Below the pieces are notes generated by a model. That model ran no database searches, had not been told where the DNA came from, and saw only the letters and a program-made list of their open reading frames with translations. Made by a program: the position numbers and the translations under genes. DNA of 64,000 nt from Terriglobia bacterium. Lineage in GTDB: Bacteria; Acidobacteriota; Terriglobia; Terriglobales; Acidobacteriaceae. Below are positions 45,901 to 53,918 of the stretch, in pieces. Numbering within the stretch: position 1 is the stretch's first letter; each line of letters begins with the position of its first letter. The stretch spans positions 1 through 64,000 of the forward strand of contig JAJPJE010000048.1 of the NCBI GenBank assembly GCA_021324365.1, in the 5' to 3' direction.

Positions 45901-46910
45901 CCAGTTACTCCGGAGGTGGCATTGTCGGCGCCTTCGGACTGCCCGCGGCAACTCCGATCCTCTCGCTCTCGTCACAGAGCCTCTCATTCAGCGGCACGGT
46001 GGGAGGAACGAATCCTGCAAGTCAAACCGTCAACATCACGAATACCGGAAACGGTACTCTGTCCTACACAACGACTAGCGACAGCGCGTGGTTGACAGCA
46101 TCGCCCTCAAGCGGCACGGCGCCGCAGGCACTTCAGGTTTCGGTCTCAAATACTGGGCTGACTGCCGGAACCTACACTGGTCACATCACCGTGACTGCAA
46201 CGGGCGCTCAAAATTCTCCCGCTACGATTACGGTTACTTTCACCCTGACTACTGCGACTTCTGGGCTTGCCATTGATGCCAACGTAGCGAAAGACAATAC
46301 CAGCGCCGCAGCATCAATCACCTCACCAGCTTTTTCGACGGCATCTTCGAACGAACTGCTGCTCGCTCTGATCGCGACCGACGGTATCAAGTCGAATATG
46401 ACGGTAAGCAGCGTTACCGGTGGAGGCCTGACGTGGACTCTGGTGCTACGCACAAACGCGCAGGGAGGAACCTCCGAGATTTGGCGGGCGTTCGCGCCTT
46501 CAACGCTGAGCAACGTAACAGTGACAGCGAACCTTTCTCAGACCGTGATCTCTACGATGACAGTGCTGTCAATTTCCGGCGTTGATACCACCGGAAGTGG
46601 CAGCGGCGCGATTGGGGCTACTGCAACGGCGAACAAGGCATCTGGAGCGCCGACTGCTTCGCTGACAACGACTCGTAACAACTCTCTCGTGCTTGGCGTG
46701 GGCAACGACTACAACAATGCAATCTCTCACACCCCCGGCACAGGACAGGCACTCATACACCAGTTGCTGGCTACGAGTACCGGCGACACGTACTGGATGC
46801 AACGTCAGAACGCCACAACTCCGCTAAGCGGAACTTCTGTGACGATCAACGATACAGCGCCGACTGGAGATAGCTACAACTTGAGCATCGTAGAAGTACG
46901 AACGCCATAA
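39987..46910 (+). CDS. Giant secreted protein: N,N-dimethylformamidase-beta-like domain, PQQ-like propeller and repeats
   Basis: The start at 39987 follows GAGGAATTC and gives a signal peptide (MVRKTFCFLFFVLSLTTAAFA); 2307 residues. Order: dimethylformamidase-beta-like region (~25-500), nearly the same as in the protein at 1226-6667; bacterial Ig; three copies of a ~170-residue module (e.g. LDLDANVSNDQSASSS ... NMTVSSVAGAGLTWTLAVR ... ASGAPKASLTTTRNGSWVLGVG); carboxypeptidase-regulatory-like Ig repeats (ISGTISPVAAGSGASVSLTG, three copies); two BACON-like domains (TSSDSAWLTASPATGTAPQ); and a PQQ-type beta-propeller (WLMVDHDPARTGYSP, SLYALDAVSGAVLWKRNFG). No DUF4082 module and no PEP-CTERM tail are present. 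Role unknown; extracellular enzyme or adhesin. Confidence 0.85.
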   Translation: MVRKTFCFLFFVLSLTTAAFATCSAPQNAIEAENCLPGNPPSQWYPGVIDTTIQGFATSMSVNAGQTISFKVSTTASSYHIEIYRIGYYQGNGARLITTFTPTASLAQNQPACVTDATSRLYDCGNWKVSASWAVPSTATSGVYLAWLVRDDTGGDSYIPFVVRNDTSTSAVLFQTADESWQAYNGYGGHSLYGPATGFDLTNRGYKVSYNRPLSPIETETQFFYAEYPMVRWLEANGYDVTYFSSVDAAQSGSLIKNHQLYLSVGHDEYVSGPKRTNIEAALAAGVNLAFFSGNEFFWKTRWENSIDGSNTPYRTLVCYKETLGPTSNPPATAMVDPLDPPTWTGTWRDPSKSPPADGGRPENALTGQLFRVNGPGSDNTNLAIKVPAAEGKLRFWRNTAVAAQSANQTWTLPAGTLGYEWDTEEDNGSRPAGLFDLSTATYALTTDYLQDYGGLYGAGTATHHMSLYRAPSGALAFGAGTVQWSWGLDANHDGGGPGTDVNMQQATVNLFADMGIQPATLQPGLSLATKSTDTTPPSSFITSPANGAAVQAGTVVNVTGTASDTGGGIVAGVEVSTDSGATWHPASGLNSWNYTYTANKAGTFSIMSRAVDDSANLETPSAGVSIGVLGVTSLSLTSSNLSGGASTQGTVTLSAPAGTNGAVVSLSSSNSAVASVPASVTVPAGSASTTFTVSTSPVGISNSVTLSATYATTVTTSLTINPVFPPVPGNLDLDANVSNDQSASSSTIVSKTFSTTVGNELVLAMISSDALNSNMTVSSVAGAGLTWTLAVRTNAQGGTAEIWKAFAPNPLSNVSVTATFSQTSPGASITIMSFAGVDASNNGASAVGATASGSAASGAPKASLTTTRNGSWVLGVGTDYDNAVARTVGPGQILVHQAFSTTGDTFWTQIQSLATPASGTSVTINDTAPTADSYNLAILEVKPPLVGNFSISGTISPVAAGSGASVSLTGTVNQTVTADTQGNYTFTALPTGSYTVTPSQPSYVFSPASQSVTISSASASGVNFTGSTTYSLSGSITPSTAGSGASVSVTGPTTATVTANSSGTFTFPSLPNGTYTVTPSKNGFTFTPASQNATINNGNLTGVNFTGQSIPVVNVTVDAAVSNDSTTSSTSITSSPFSTTAGSELLLAFIGTDALSPNMTVSSVTGGGLTWTLVVRSNAQGGSSEIWRAFATAPLSNATVSANFSQTAPDATITVMSFTGVDSTGTNGSGAIGANLATNAKSGAPTITLTTTRNNSLVIGVGNDYDNAINRTVGTNQTMVHQFLATGAGDTYWVQRQNAATPSSGTAVRINDTAPTGDSYNLAAVEILPPITGPYSITGTISPTTGGSGAAVTLSGSASAVTSADSSGNYSFASLPNGSYTVTPSLSGYVYTPGNQPVTISGASVTGVNFTVAPLSTILSVAPAALVFTGNQGGSNPNAGTISITNAGNGALSYTTSSDSAWLTASPATGTAPQQLQISANTSGLAIGTYTGHITITASGAQNSPTTVTVVLNVVMATDWLMVDHDPARTGYSPDETALSGSTVPNLQLNWSTVVDGSVTTQPLYAHSVQVNGATHDIVMVGTAGNSLYALDAVSGAVLWKRNFGPSTPNNWAIPDGFGIEAPPVIDRVTGRVYTVPTDGTFHVLNLNDGTDVYTALTLIANPATNSVWGGLNKNGNSVYVATGSNGGDVAPWRGQVYKVDVTAAPTLTGNFVVVPGIAAPNGGGGIWGYGGVSTDQATGNVYAATAYDSTVLGNGNETTLPYSNSVIALNSGLSLLGYFQGPAPGTIPCSGAPCDLDFASTPTIFQPAGCSTMVAGGSKNGNLYLFRTTDLAVSGQPLQILNLNVPNDSLGSGGVGGVPAWDAPDNMLFITDAGPGVAGVSAGIVALNVTASCTLQVAWSKPLSGSDFPNSTPTVANGVVYVGEGNTGKIHAFNTLTGAELWASGSNYGAKSTFGAPTVTGGHLYAGSWTSYSGGGIVGAFGLPAATPILSLSSQSLSFSGTVGGTNPASQTVNITNTGNGTLSYTTTSDSAWLTASPSSGTAPQALQVSVSNTGLTAGTYTGHITVTATGAQNSPATITVTFTLTTATSGLAIDANVAKDNTSAAASITSPAFSTASSNELLLALIATDGIKSNMTVSSVTGGGLTWTLVLRTNAQGGTSEIWRAFAPSTLSNVTVTANLSQTVISTMTVLSISGVDTTGSGSGAIGATATANKASGAPTASLTTTRNNSLVLGVGNDYNNAISHTPGTGQALIHQLLATSTGDTYWMQRQNATTPLSGTSVTINDTAPTGDSYNLSIVEVRTP

Positions 46911-46927
46911 TCAAGCATCGCAAGTGT

Positions 46928-46953
46928 GCCAGGCGAGATCATTCTCGCCTGGC
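46928..46953 (+). terminator. Strong hairpin after the 2307-residue protein gene
   Basis: GCCAGGCGAGA and TCTCGCCTGGC pair perfectly over 11 bp around TCAT, 17 nt after the stop. No clean T-run follows, so it may be a weak intrinsic terminator or an RNA-end protector. Confidence 0.6.
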
Positions 46954-47335
46954 TCAAACCTTTCAAAATCCCTCACACCTTTGGTGCCATTCTGCCCTGC
47001 TGTCTAGTGCTGGGAAGCTTTCTATCCTTTAGCTGTAAGACTTTGACCATTCCAGCTGGAACGTTAGGCCGCGATTGGGCTCCACAAGTACCGCCTTCCT
47101 TGTGACGCATCACTCGTCGTGGTGACAATGTGCCATTGTGGGCGCCACAGGCTCTAGTACTTCCACACACAGCCTCTCCGCCGACGCGCTTCTAGTCTCT
47201 CCACGTCACCTTTCTGGAATTTCGCGTGCGCTTTTCAGCAACGGAACCCGAGTTCCGGAGTGGTAGACGTGTGCACCGCCCTAAATGAGACCGTTTCACC
47301 CTCTTTTTATAGTCGCGCTGTCGGGAGATCGATTT
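46954..47335. other. Intergenic region, ~380 bp, with a structured segment
   Basis: No gene seen. At 47120-47147 GTGG, a perfect stem ACAATG-TGC-CATTGT and CCAC pair in nested order, which could be part of a structured leader of the next gene. TATAGT at 47308-47313 has no good -35. No convincing sigma-54 site. Confidence 0.45.
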
Positions 47336-50300
47336 ATGAACCGTTCATTTGTTTTCATTCTTTCTTGTGCTGTCGGAGTGTCTGTTTCGTTGTTTGCACA
47401 GAATCCGGAGCCTGCCAATTGGTCCGCCGGTGACATGCATGTTCACCGCAGCTGCGGAGGAGCTCCGCAGGCAATCTCGACCATCCACGACAAGATGAAT
47501 GACCAGAATCTAGCGGCATTGAGTCTTCTTGCTGACGTGGGCAACGGAGAAGTTCAGGACCCGGCACAAGATCTTCCGCGCGTTAATGGATTCGACGACC
47601 CCATCTCCACCTCTGGCCGAATCGTGCATTGGGACGCTGAGTGGCATTGGGATGCAACTTATTCTCAGTATCCTCACCAGGCATTGGGAGGACATGTGCT
47701 CGCTCTCGGGCTAAACGAGGCTCACCAGATCTGGCAGGAATATACGTATCCCATCTTCCAGTGGGCGCACTCGCAAAACGCGATCGCGGGTTTTGCGCAC
47801 ATGCAGTACTTGGACAACGGCATTCCGCAGTCGTTGACTTGCTGCACTCCCGTTGAATATCCGGTGGAAATTGCGCTGGGCGCATCCGATTTCATCTCGG
47901 AGGATGTGAACGGCAGCGACACAGCCATTCAAGCCTATTACCGCTTGCTCAATAGCGGATTCCGCCCAGGCTTTGCGGCCGGTACCGACTACCCTTGCAA
48001 TGACGGCACAACCATTGGTGCGCCGCTGACCTACGCTCGCATCGCGAACGGACAGATGAACTACCGCAACTGGATCGACGCTATCTCAAACGGCCGGACA
48101 GTTGTATCCCTGAATGGTCATAGCGAGTTTCTCGATTTAGCTGTAAACGGCACCGCCCGTCCCGGTGATGAAATTCGTCTTGCGGGCAGTGGAAACGTGT
48201 CGATTTCAGTTCAATGGAATGCCACCAAGGATCTGAGCGGAACCATCGAGTTGGTGTCGAACGGAGTAGTGGTCGCGAGCAAACAGGCTTCTGTCAGCCC
48301 AAGTTCTTCAGCGACGTTGACAGCCACAGTCAGTTTTCCTAAAAGCGGATGGATCGCAGCTCGGCGGATGGGTAGCAACGGACACGCCGTGCATACAGCC
48401 GCTGTGTTCGTGATTGTGAATAATGCCCCAATTCGCGTGAATACTACTGACCCTCAGTTCTATATCGACTGGATCAACAGTCTTCTTACCCGCACATCAC
48501 CGGGCGGTGACTGGAATTGGTACTTCCCGACCAGCCTGAGCGCTGCGCAAGGCCGTTACGTCGCAGCGCGCACACTGTATCAGCAGATTCTGAAAGAGGC
48601 TCAAGGCACCGCTCCCGCTCTGTCCTCTATAACCGTGAGTGCAGCGAACCAGACGATTTCTTCCGGAAGCACCCAGCAACTCGTGGCAACCGCCATCTAT
48701 TCCGACGGCAGCACGGCGAACATCAGCAGTCAGGTGACCTGGTCTTCTTCCAATGCGAATGTTGCTTCAATCAACCTTCGCGGACTCGCGGCAGCAGCGA
48801 ACAGCGGAACAACAATCATCTCAGCGACACAGTCAGGCGTAACTGGCAGTACCACGCTCAATGTTCAGACCGTTCCACTTACAATCACCACGCAATCGCC
48901 CGCCACTGGCACCGTAGGTGTTGCCTATTCGATGGCGCTAGCTGCTTCGGGAGGCACTCCTCCATATACGTGGGCTGTGGCCAGCGGATCGCTTCCGTCA
49001 GGTTTATCTCTGAACAATGGAACTGGAACGATTTCCGGAACGCCCAGCGTACCAGGCACTTTCAATTTCAATATCGAGGTGGTCGACTCTGCAACACCTG
49101 CGCAAACAACTGTGAAGACGCTCACAATCACGATTGCAGCAACTGGCGCGTGCCCTTGCACTATCTGGAGCAGTACGACGACTCCATCTGTTCCCGATGC
49201 TGGGCCCGATGCTCCAGTGGAACTTGGAGTATCTTTCCGAGCCGACACCGATGGCTACATCACCGCCATCCGCTTCTACAAAGGAGCAGGTAATACAGGG
49301 ACTCACGTCGCGAATCTTTGGAATTCGAGCGGTGCATTGCTTGCGACCGCGACTTTTGCGAATGAAACTTCCACCGGATGGCAACAAGTCGGGTTTGCGA
49401 GTCCGGTTCTTATCAAAGCGAACACGGTCTACACCGCCTCGTACCACACCAACGTCGGTCATTACGCTGACGATCAGTATTATTTTGGAAACGGGGTCGA
49501 TCGTGCACCACTGCACGCGGCGGCCGATGGTGTCAGTGGTGCCAACGGAGTGTATGCGTATGGATCTTCGAGTGCTTTCCCCGATCAAGGGTGGCACTCT
49601 TCCAATTATTGGGTTGATGTCGTGTTCACCCCCGCCGGTCCTGATACCACAGCGCCCAACGTTAGCTCCGTATCGCCCGCGGCGGGGGCAACAGGTGTTG
49701 GTACGAACGGGTTGGTGCTGGCCAATTTCAGCGAAGCGCTGGACGCCACAACCGTTAACAACAATTCGTTTCAGCTGCTCGATTCAACCGGAGCGCCCAT
49801 TGTCGCGACAGTCACTTACGATGCAAGCGTCAGCACAGCAAAACTACAAACTTCATCTCCTCTCCCCTACTCGTCTACGTACACCGCAGTGATCAAAGGC
49901 GGAGCTATCAAGGATCTTGCGGGAAACGTGTTGTTGACTGACTATAGGTGGTCATTCACCACTGCAGCGGCGCCGGTACCTCCCCCGAACGACGGGCCAG
50001 GCGGTCCGATTCTGATCGTCTCATCAACATCAAATCCATTTAGCCGTTACTACCCAGAGATTCTTCGCGCAGAGGGTCTCAACGAATTCACCGCGATGGA
50101 CATCTCATTGGTCTCCAGTTCAACGTTGGCGAACTACGATGTGGTGATCCTTGGAGAATTCCCGCTGACATCATCGCAAGTCAGCATATTCAGCAGTTGG
50201 GTTGCAAGCGGAGGCAATCTTATCGCTATGCGACCCGATAAGCAGCTCGCCAACCTTCTTGGCGTAACCTATGGCAATGCGACTCTCGACGATGCGTATC

Positions 50301-53300
50301 TGCTGTTGAACACCAGCTCGGGCCCCGCAAGCGGTCTCGTCAATCAGACAATTCAATTTCATGGAACCGCGGACTTGTACTCTCTGAATGGTGCTACGAG
50401 CCTGGCGACACTCTTCTCCAATGCAAATACCTCTACGGCCAAACCGGCGGTCACGCTGAATCAGGTCGGACTAGGCAAGGCTGCCGCGTTCACTTACGAC
50501 TTAGCTCGTTCAGTCGTATATACGAGGCAGGGGAACCCCGCATGGGCTGGACAGGCACGCGATGGGCAATCCGGTCCAATGAGGAGCGATGACTTGTTCT
50601 TTGGAGACGCATCCTTCGACTCTCAAAATGATTATGTCGACCTCACCAAGGTCGCGATTCCCCAGGCTGATGAGCAGCAACGCTTGCTGGCAAATCTGAT
50701 ATTGCAGATGAACCAGAGCAAGCGCCCCCTTCCGCGGTTCTGGTATTTCCCTCGCGGACTGAAGGCAGTAGTGGTTATGACCGGGGATGACCACGGCGAA
50801 CTCTATCGCGGGGGCGCAACAGCCGATCGTTTCGACTATTACGCTTCCGTCAGTCCCTCCGGCTGTTCTGTCGCCGATTGGCAATGCGTGCGAGCAACGG
50901 CTTATCTGTTAGCTCCGAATGTAGCGAATAATCCGCTGACGAATGCTCAAGCGGCTGAGTACGCGGCCGACGGCTTTGAGATCGGCGTGCACGTGGATTC
51001 GGTGCCAGACTGCGTCGATTGGACTCCGTCTGAATTGGCTTCCGACTACAGTACGCAGATAGCTTCATTCGCAGCGAAGTACCCCAGCCTGACTCCGGCT
51101 AAAACTCACCGCATGCACTGTGTGAGCTGGAGCGACTATGACTCGCAGCCACAGGTCGAACTGCAGAATGGCATCCGGCTCGACACAACCTACTATTATT
51201 GGCCTGACGCCTGGGTGAATGATCGTCCCGGCATGTTTACCGGATCAGGCATGCCGATGCGTTTAACGAAACGCGATGGCACTCTGCTCGACATCTATCA
51301 GGCCGCAACACAAATGACTGATGAGTCGGGGCAGAGCTATCCGATGAACGTTGAAACATTGCTCAACAATGCTCTGGGATCGACCGGCTACTACGGGGCA
51401 TTTACCACAAACATGCACAACGACTCGGCTTCGTCAGATGGGGCTGAAGCCATTATCGAATCTGCTCAGGCTCGCGGAGTTCCGGTGATTTCCGCGGCGC
51501 AATTGCTCACGTGGCTTGATGGACGTAATGGCTCTTCCTTCTCGTCTCTGACGTGGAGTGGCAATACCCTAAGCTTTTCTATCCAGATCGCCTCGGGTGC
51601 CAATGGGCTCCAGGCAATGCTACCAATCACTGCATCTTCTGGCGTTCTCAGCAATCTCACTTTGAGTGGAAGCCCGGTTCCTTACAGTTCACAAACGATC
51701 AAGGGCATCTCATACGCGGTATTTACGGCGGCGGCAGGAACATACGCTGCGACGTACGCGGGCACGGTGCCAGTCTCCATTACATCGGTTGTCATGAATC
51801 CCTCGACTGTCGTTGGCGGTAGGAGTTCTACGGGAACCATTACCCTGACCGGTCCTGCCCCGGCTGGAGGTGCGATGGTCGCCTTATCTACCAACGACGT
51901 CGTTGCGAGCTCATTGCCACAGGCTGCGATCACAGTGCCGCAGGGATCTACGACCGCAACCTTCCTGGTTAATGCAAATATCGTCTCCTCAACGACAAAT
52001 GTCATTATTTCCGCGTCCTACGGTGGTGCTAATGCCAGCACATTGCTGACGATTACGCCTCTGCCCGCTGTCGCTTCAGTTTCTCTAAGCCCCACAACGT
52101 TGCTAGGAGGACAGGCTTCGACGGGAACCGTCACCATCACGCAAGCAGCTGGAGTTGGCGGCACAGTAGTGAATCTCTCCAGCGGAAACACCAGTGTCGT
52201 GACGGTACCGGGGAGTGTCACCGTGCAACCGGGCAGCACTAGTGCTACATTCGCCGCGGGTACGTATTCGGTCGCGAACCAAACTGCAGTTTCCATTTCA
52301 GCTTCGCTCAACTCGAGTAGCCAGACAGCCGTGCTTACCGTTAATCCTCCGCCACCTGTCGTGATTACCACACAGCAATTACCAGCTGGAATGGTCAGCA
52401 ATGCGTATTCGACAACGCTATCTGCGTCTGGAGGAACAGCGCCTTACGTGTGGACAATCTCCAGTGGATCGCTTCCGAGCGGCCTGTCACTCGGAAACAC
52501 CAGCGGTGTAATCTCGGGAACGCCAGCCGCGGCTGGAACGTTCGCATTTACCTTGAAAGCAATCGATTCCGCAACGCCTCCTCAAACGGCTTCCCAAGCG
52601 CTGAGCATATCGATTACCGCTCCGGGAGTTTGCCCGTGCTCCATCTGGTCGACAAGTACCGCACCGATCACAGCAGACTCTGGTCCTGATTCTGCGGTTG
52701 AGCTCGGCGTCAATTTCCGGGCAGATGCGGATGGCTACATTACTGGGATTCGCTTCTACAAAGGATCCGGCAATACCGGTACTCACGTGGGAAATTTGTG
52801 GAGTTCCAGCGGCGCACTCCTTGCAACCGCTACTTTCGCAAATGAGTCAGCCACCGGATGGCAGCAAGTGAATTTTTCCAGCCCTGTTGCGATCTCAGCT
52901 AATACCGTCTATGTCGCGTCGTATCACACCAGTGCTGGGCATTACGCTGACGATCAAAACTTCTTTGTCAGCCCAATCGACAAATCCCCGCTGCATGCGC
53001 TTGCGGACGGAGCAGGCACTCCCAACGGGGTCTTCGCCTACGGTTCCACCAGCAGCTTCCCCAATCAGAGCTGGCACGCTTCCAATTATTGGGTGGACGT
53101 CATCTTTGTACCGGGTCCTCCTCCAGCCGTGACTATCGCATCGGTGACTCTGACTCCAACTTCGGTGCTAGGTGGAACATCCTCCACGGGCACAGTCACT
53201 CTTACCGGAGCTGCACCGGCGGGCGGGATCACCCTGTCGCTTGCCAGCGATAATGCTTCCGTTGCGACGGCTCCTTCCAGCATCATCGTGGCTGCGAACT

Positions 53301-53698
53301 CAAGCACCGCAACCTTCACAGTTACAACAGTTCCGGTTGCCGCAAACGCTACTGCGACGATTACTGCCAGTTACGGTTCTGCGACGAAAACGGCGACGCT
53401 TACGGTGACGTCACCTTCTCTATCTTCTCTTACATTGAATCCCACCCGGGTAAAAGCTGGCACGTCGTCGACAGGAACAGCCACACTCAGCGGGCCCGCT
53501 CCACCCGGGGGAATCGTTCTAGCCGTATCGCGAACCGGCTCCAACGCTATCGTTCCAGCGAGCGTCACCGTACCCCCTGCAAGCAAGACTGCCACTTTCA
53601 GCATAGGTACCGCTACGACAACAATTACGTTGCGGTCGACAATCTCGGCAACTTACAAAACCGTCGCCAGGTCAGCGACGCTTACCATCTCACCATAA
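47336..53698 (+). CDS. Giant secreted multidomain protein: PHP-type metal domain, NodB-like deacetylase domain, DUF4082 and Ig modules
   Basis: The ATG at 47336 follows GGGAG and gives a signal peptide (MNRSFVFILSCAVGVSVSLFAQ); 2120 residues. The N-terminal ~400 residues look like a CehA/PHP-type metallohydrolase (WSAGDMHVHRSCGG, HWDAEWHWD, GTDYPCNDG). Then Big_2, putative-Ig and DUF4082 (~49140-49625), an SbsA-type Ig (AGATGVGTNGLVLANFSEAL), an amidotransferase-like alpha/beta segment (GPILIVSSTSNPFSRYYPEILRAEG), and a deacetylase-like domain (~50730-51500: VVVMTGDDHGELYRGG, DGFEIGVHVDS, KTHRMHCVSWSDYD). Ig repeats, a second DUF4082 (~52630-53105) and more Ig units follow. Linking two metal-enzyme domains in one secreted chain suggests polysaccharide or cell-wall processing; this is inference. 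Confidence 0.82.
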   Translation: MNRSFVFILSCAVGVSVSLFAQNPEPANWSAGDMHVHRSCGGAPQAISTIHDKMNDQNLAALSLLADVGNGEVQDPAQDLPRVNGFDDPISTSGRIVHWDAEWHWDATYSQYPHQALGGHVLALGLNEAHQIWQEYTYPIFQWAHSQNAIAGFAHMQYLDNGIPQSLTCCTPVEYPVEIALGASDFISEDVNGSDTAIQAYYRLLNSGFRPGFAAGTDYPCNDGTTIGAPLTYARIANGQMNYRNWIDAISNGRTVVSLNGHSEFLDLAVNGTARPGDEIRLAGSGNVSISVQWNATKDLSGTIELVSNGVVVASKQASVSPSSSATLTATVSFPKSGWIAARRMGSNGHAVHTAAVFVIVNNAPIRVNTTDPQFYIDWINSLLTRTSPGGDWNWYFPTSLSAAQGRYVAARTLYQQILKEAQGTAPALSSITVSAANQTISSGSTQQLVATAIYSDGSTANISSQVTWSSSNANVASINLRGLAAAANSGTTIISATQSGVTGSTTLNVQTVPLTITTQSPATGTVGVAYSMALAASGGTPPYTWAVASGSLPSGLSLNNGTGTISGTPSVPGTFNFNIEVVDSATPAQTTVKTLTITIAATGACPCTIWSSTTTPSVPDAGPDAPVELGVSFRADTDGYITAIRFYKGAGNTGTHVANLWNSSGALLATATFANETSTGWQQVGFASPVLIKANTVYTASYHTNVGHYADDQYYFGNGVDRAPLHAAADGVSGANGVYAYGSSSAFPDQGWHSSNYWVDVVFTPAGPDTTAPNVSSVSPAAGATGVGTNGLVLANFSEALDATTVNNNSFQLLDSTGAPIVATVTYDASVSTAKLQTSSPLPYSSTYTAVIKGGAIKDLAGNVLLTDYRWSFTTAAAPVPPPNDGPGGPILIVSSTSNPFSRYYPEILRAEGLNEFTAMDISLVSSSTLANYDVVILGEFPLTSSQVSIFSSWVASGGNLIAMRPDKQLANLLGVTYGNATLDDAYLLLNTSSGPASGLVNQTIQFHGTADLYSLNGATSLATLFSNANTSTAKPAVTLNQVGLGKAAAFTYDLARSVVYTRQGNPAWAGQARDGQSGPMRSDDLFFGDASFDSQNDYVDLTKVAIPQADEQQRLLANLILQMNQSKRPLPRFWYFPRGLKAVVVMTGDDHGELYRGGATADRFDYYASVSPSGCSVADWQCVRATAYLLAPNVANNPLTNAQAAEYAADGFEIGVHVDSVPDCVDWTPSELASDYSTQIASFAAKYPSLTPAKTHRMHCVSWSDYDSQPQVELQNGIRLDTTYYYWPDAWVNDRPGMFTGSGMPMRLTKRDGTLLDIYQAATQMTDESGQSYPMNVETLLNNALGSTGYYGAFTTNMHNDSASSDGAEAIIESAQARGVPVISAAQLLTWLDGRNGSSFSSLTWSGNTLSFSIQIASGANGLQAMLPITASSGVLSNLTLSGSPVPYSSQTIKGISYAVFTAAAGTYAATYAGTVPVSITSVVMNPSTVVGGRSSTGTITLTGPAPAGGAMVALSTNDVVASSLPQAAITVPQGSTTATFLVNANIVSSTTNVIISASYGGANASTLLTITPLPAVASVSLSPTTLLGGQASTGTVTITQAAGVGGTVVNLSSGNTSVVTVPGSVTVQPGSTSATFAAGTYSVANQTAVSISASLNSSSQTAVLTVNPPPPVVITTQQLPAGMVSNAYSTTLSASGGTAPYVWTISSGSLPSGLSLGNTSGVISGTPAAAGTFAFTLKAIDSATPPQTASQALSISITAPGVCPCSIWSTSTAPITADSGPDSAVELGVNFRADADGYITGIRFYKGSGNTGTHVGNLWSSSGALLATATFANESATGWQQVNFSSPVAISANTVYVASYHTSAGHYADDQNFFVSPIDKSPLHALADGAGTPNGVFAYGSTSSFPNQSWHASNYWVDVIFVPGPPPAVTIASVTLTPTSVLGGTSSTGTVTLTGAAPAGGITLSLASDNASVATAPSSIIVAANSSTATFTVTTVPVAANATATITASYGSATKTATLTVTSPSLSSLTLNPTRVKAGTSSTGTATLSGPAPPGGIVLAVSRTGSNAIVPASVTVPPASKTATFSIGTATTTITLRSTISATYKTVARSATLTISP

Positions 53699-53918
53699 GC
53701 AGACGCAGCCGCCATGTATCGTTCTGCGATTTGCCATACGTACTCAGGATACCGAGGTTCTGGAGGAGTCCTCTGGATCGAACGGATTCTCGGCAGTTGT
53801 GGATCGCGCTGGATGTAAACGTTTGTGTCATTGCCGTGCGTGGAACGCCGCAGGTACCATCGCTTGGAACGCATGAGCATTGTTGATCACACGGTGAACA
53901 GGCTGTATCGCATCTGCC
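53699..53918. other. Convergent intergenic region, no gene called
   Basis: 220 bp between convergent genes. A 75-codon minus frame (53653-53880) has no family resemblance I recognise and enters the end of the giant gene; I do not call it. No clear terminator is visible. Confidence 0.4.

Noticed and set aside
53653-53880. 75-codon minus-strand frame between convergent genes
   Set aside because: No recognisable family, overlaps the end of a solid gene, no ribosome site seen.
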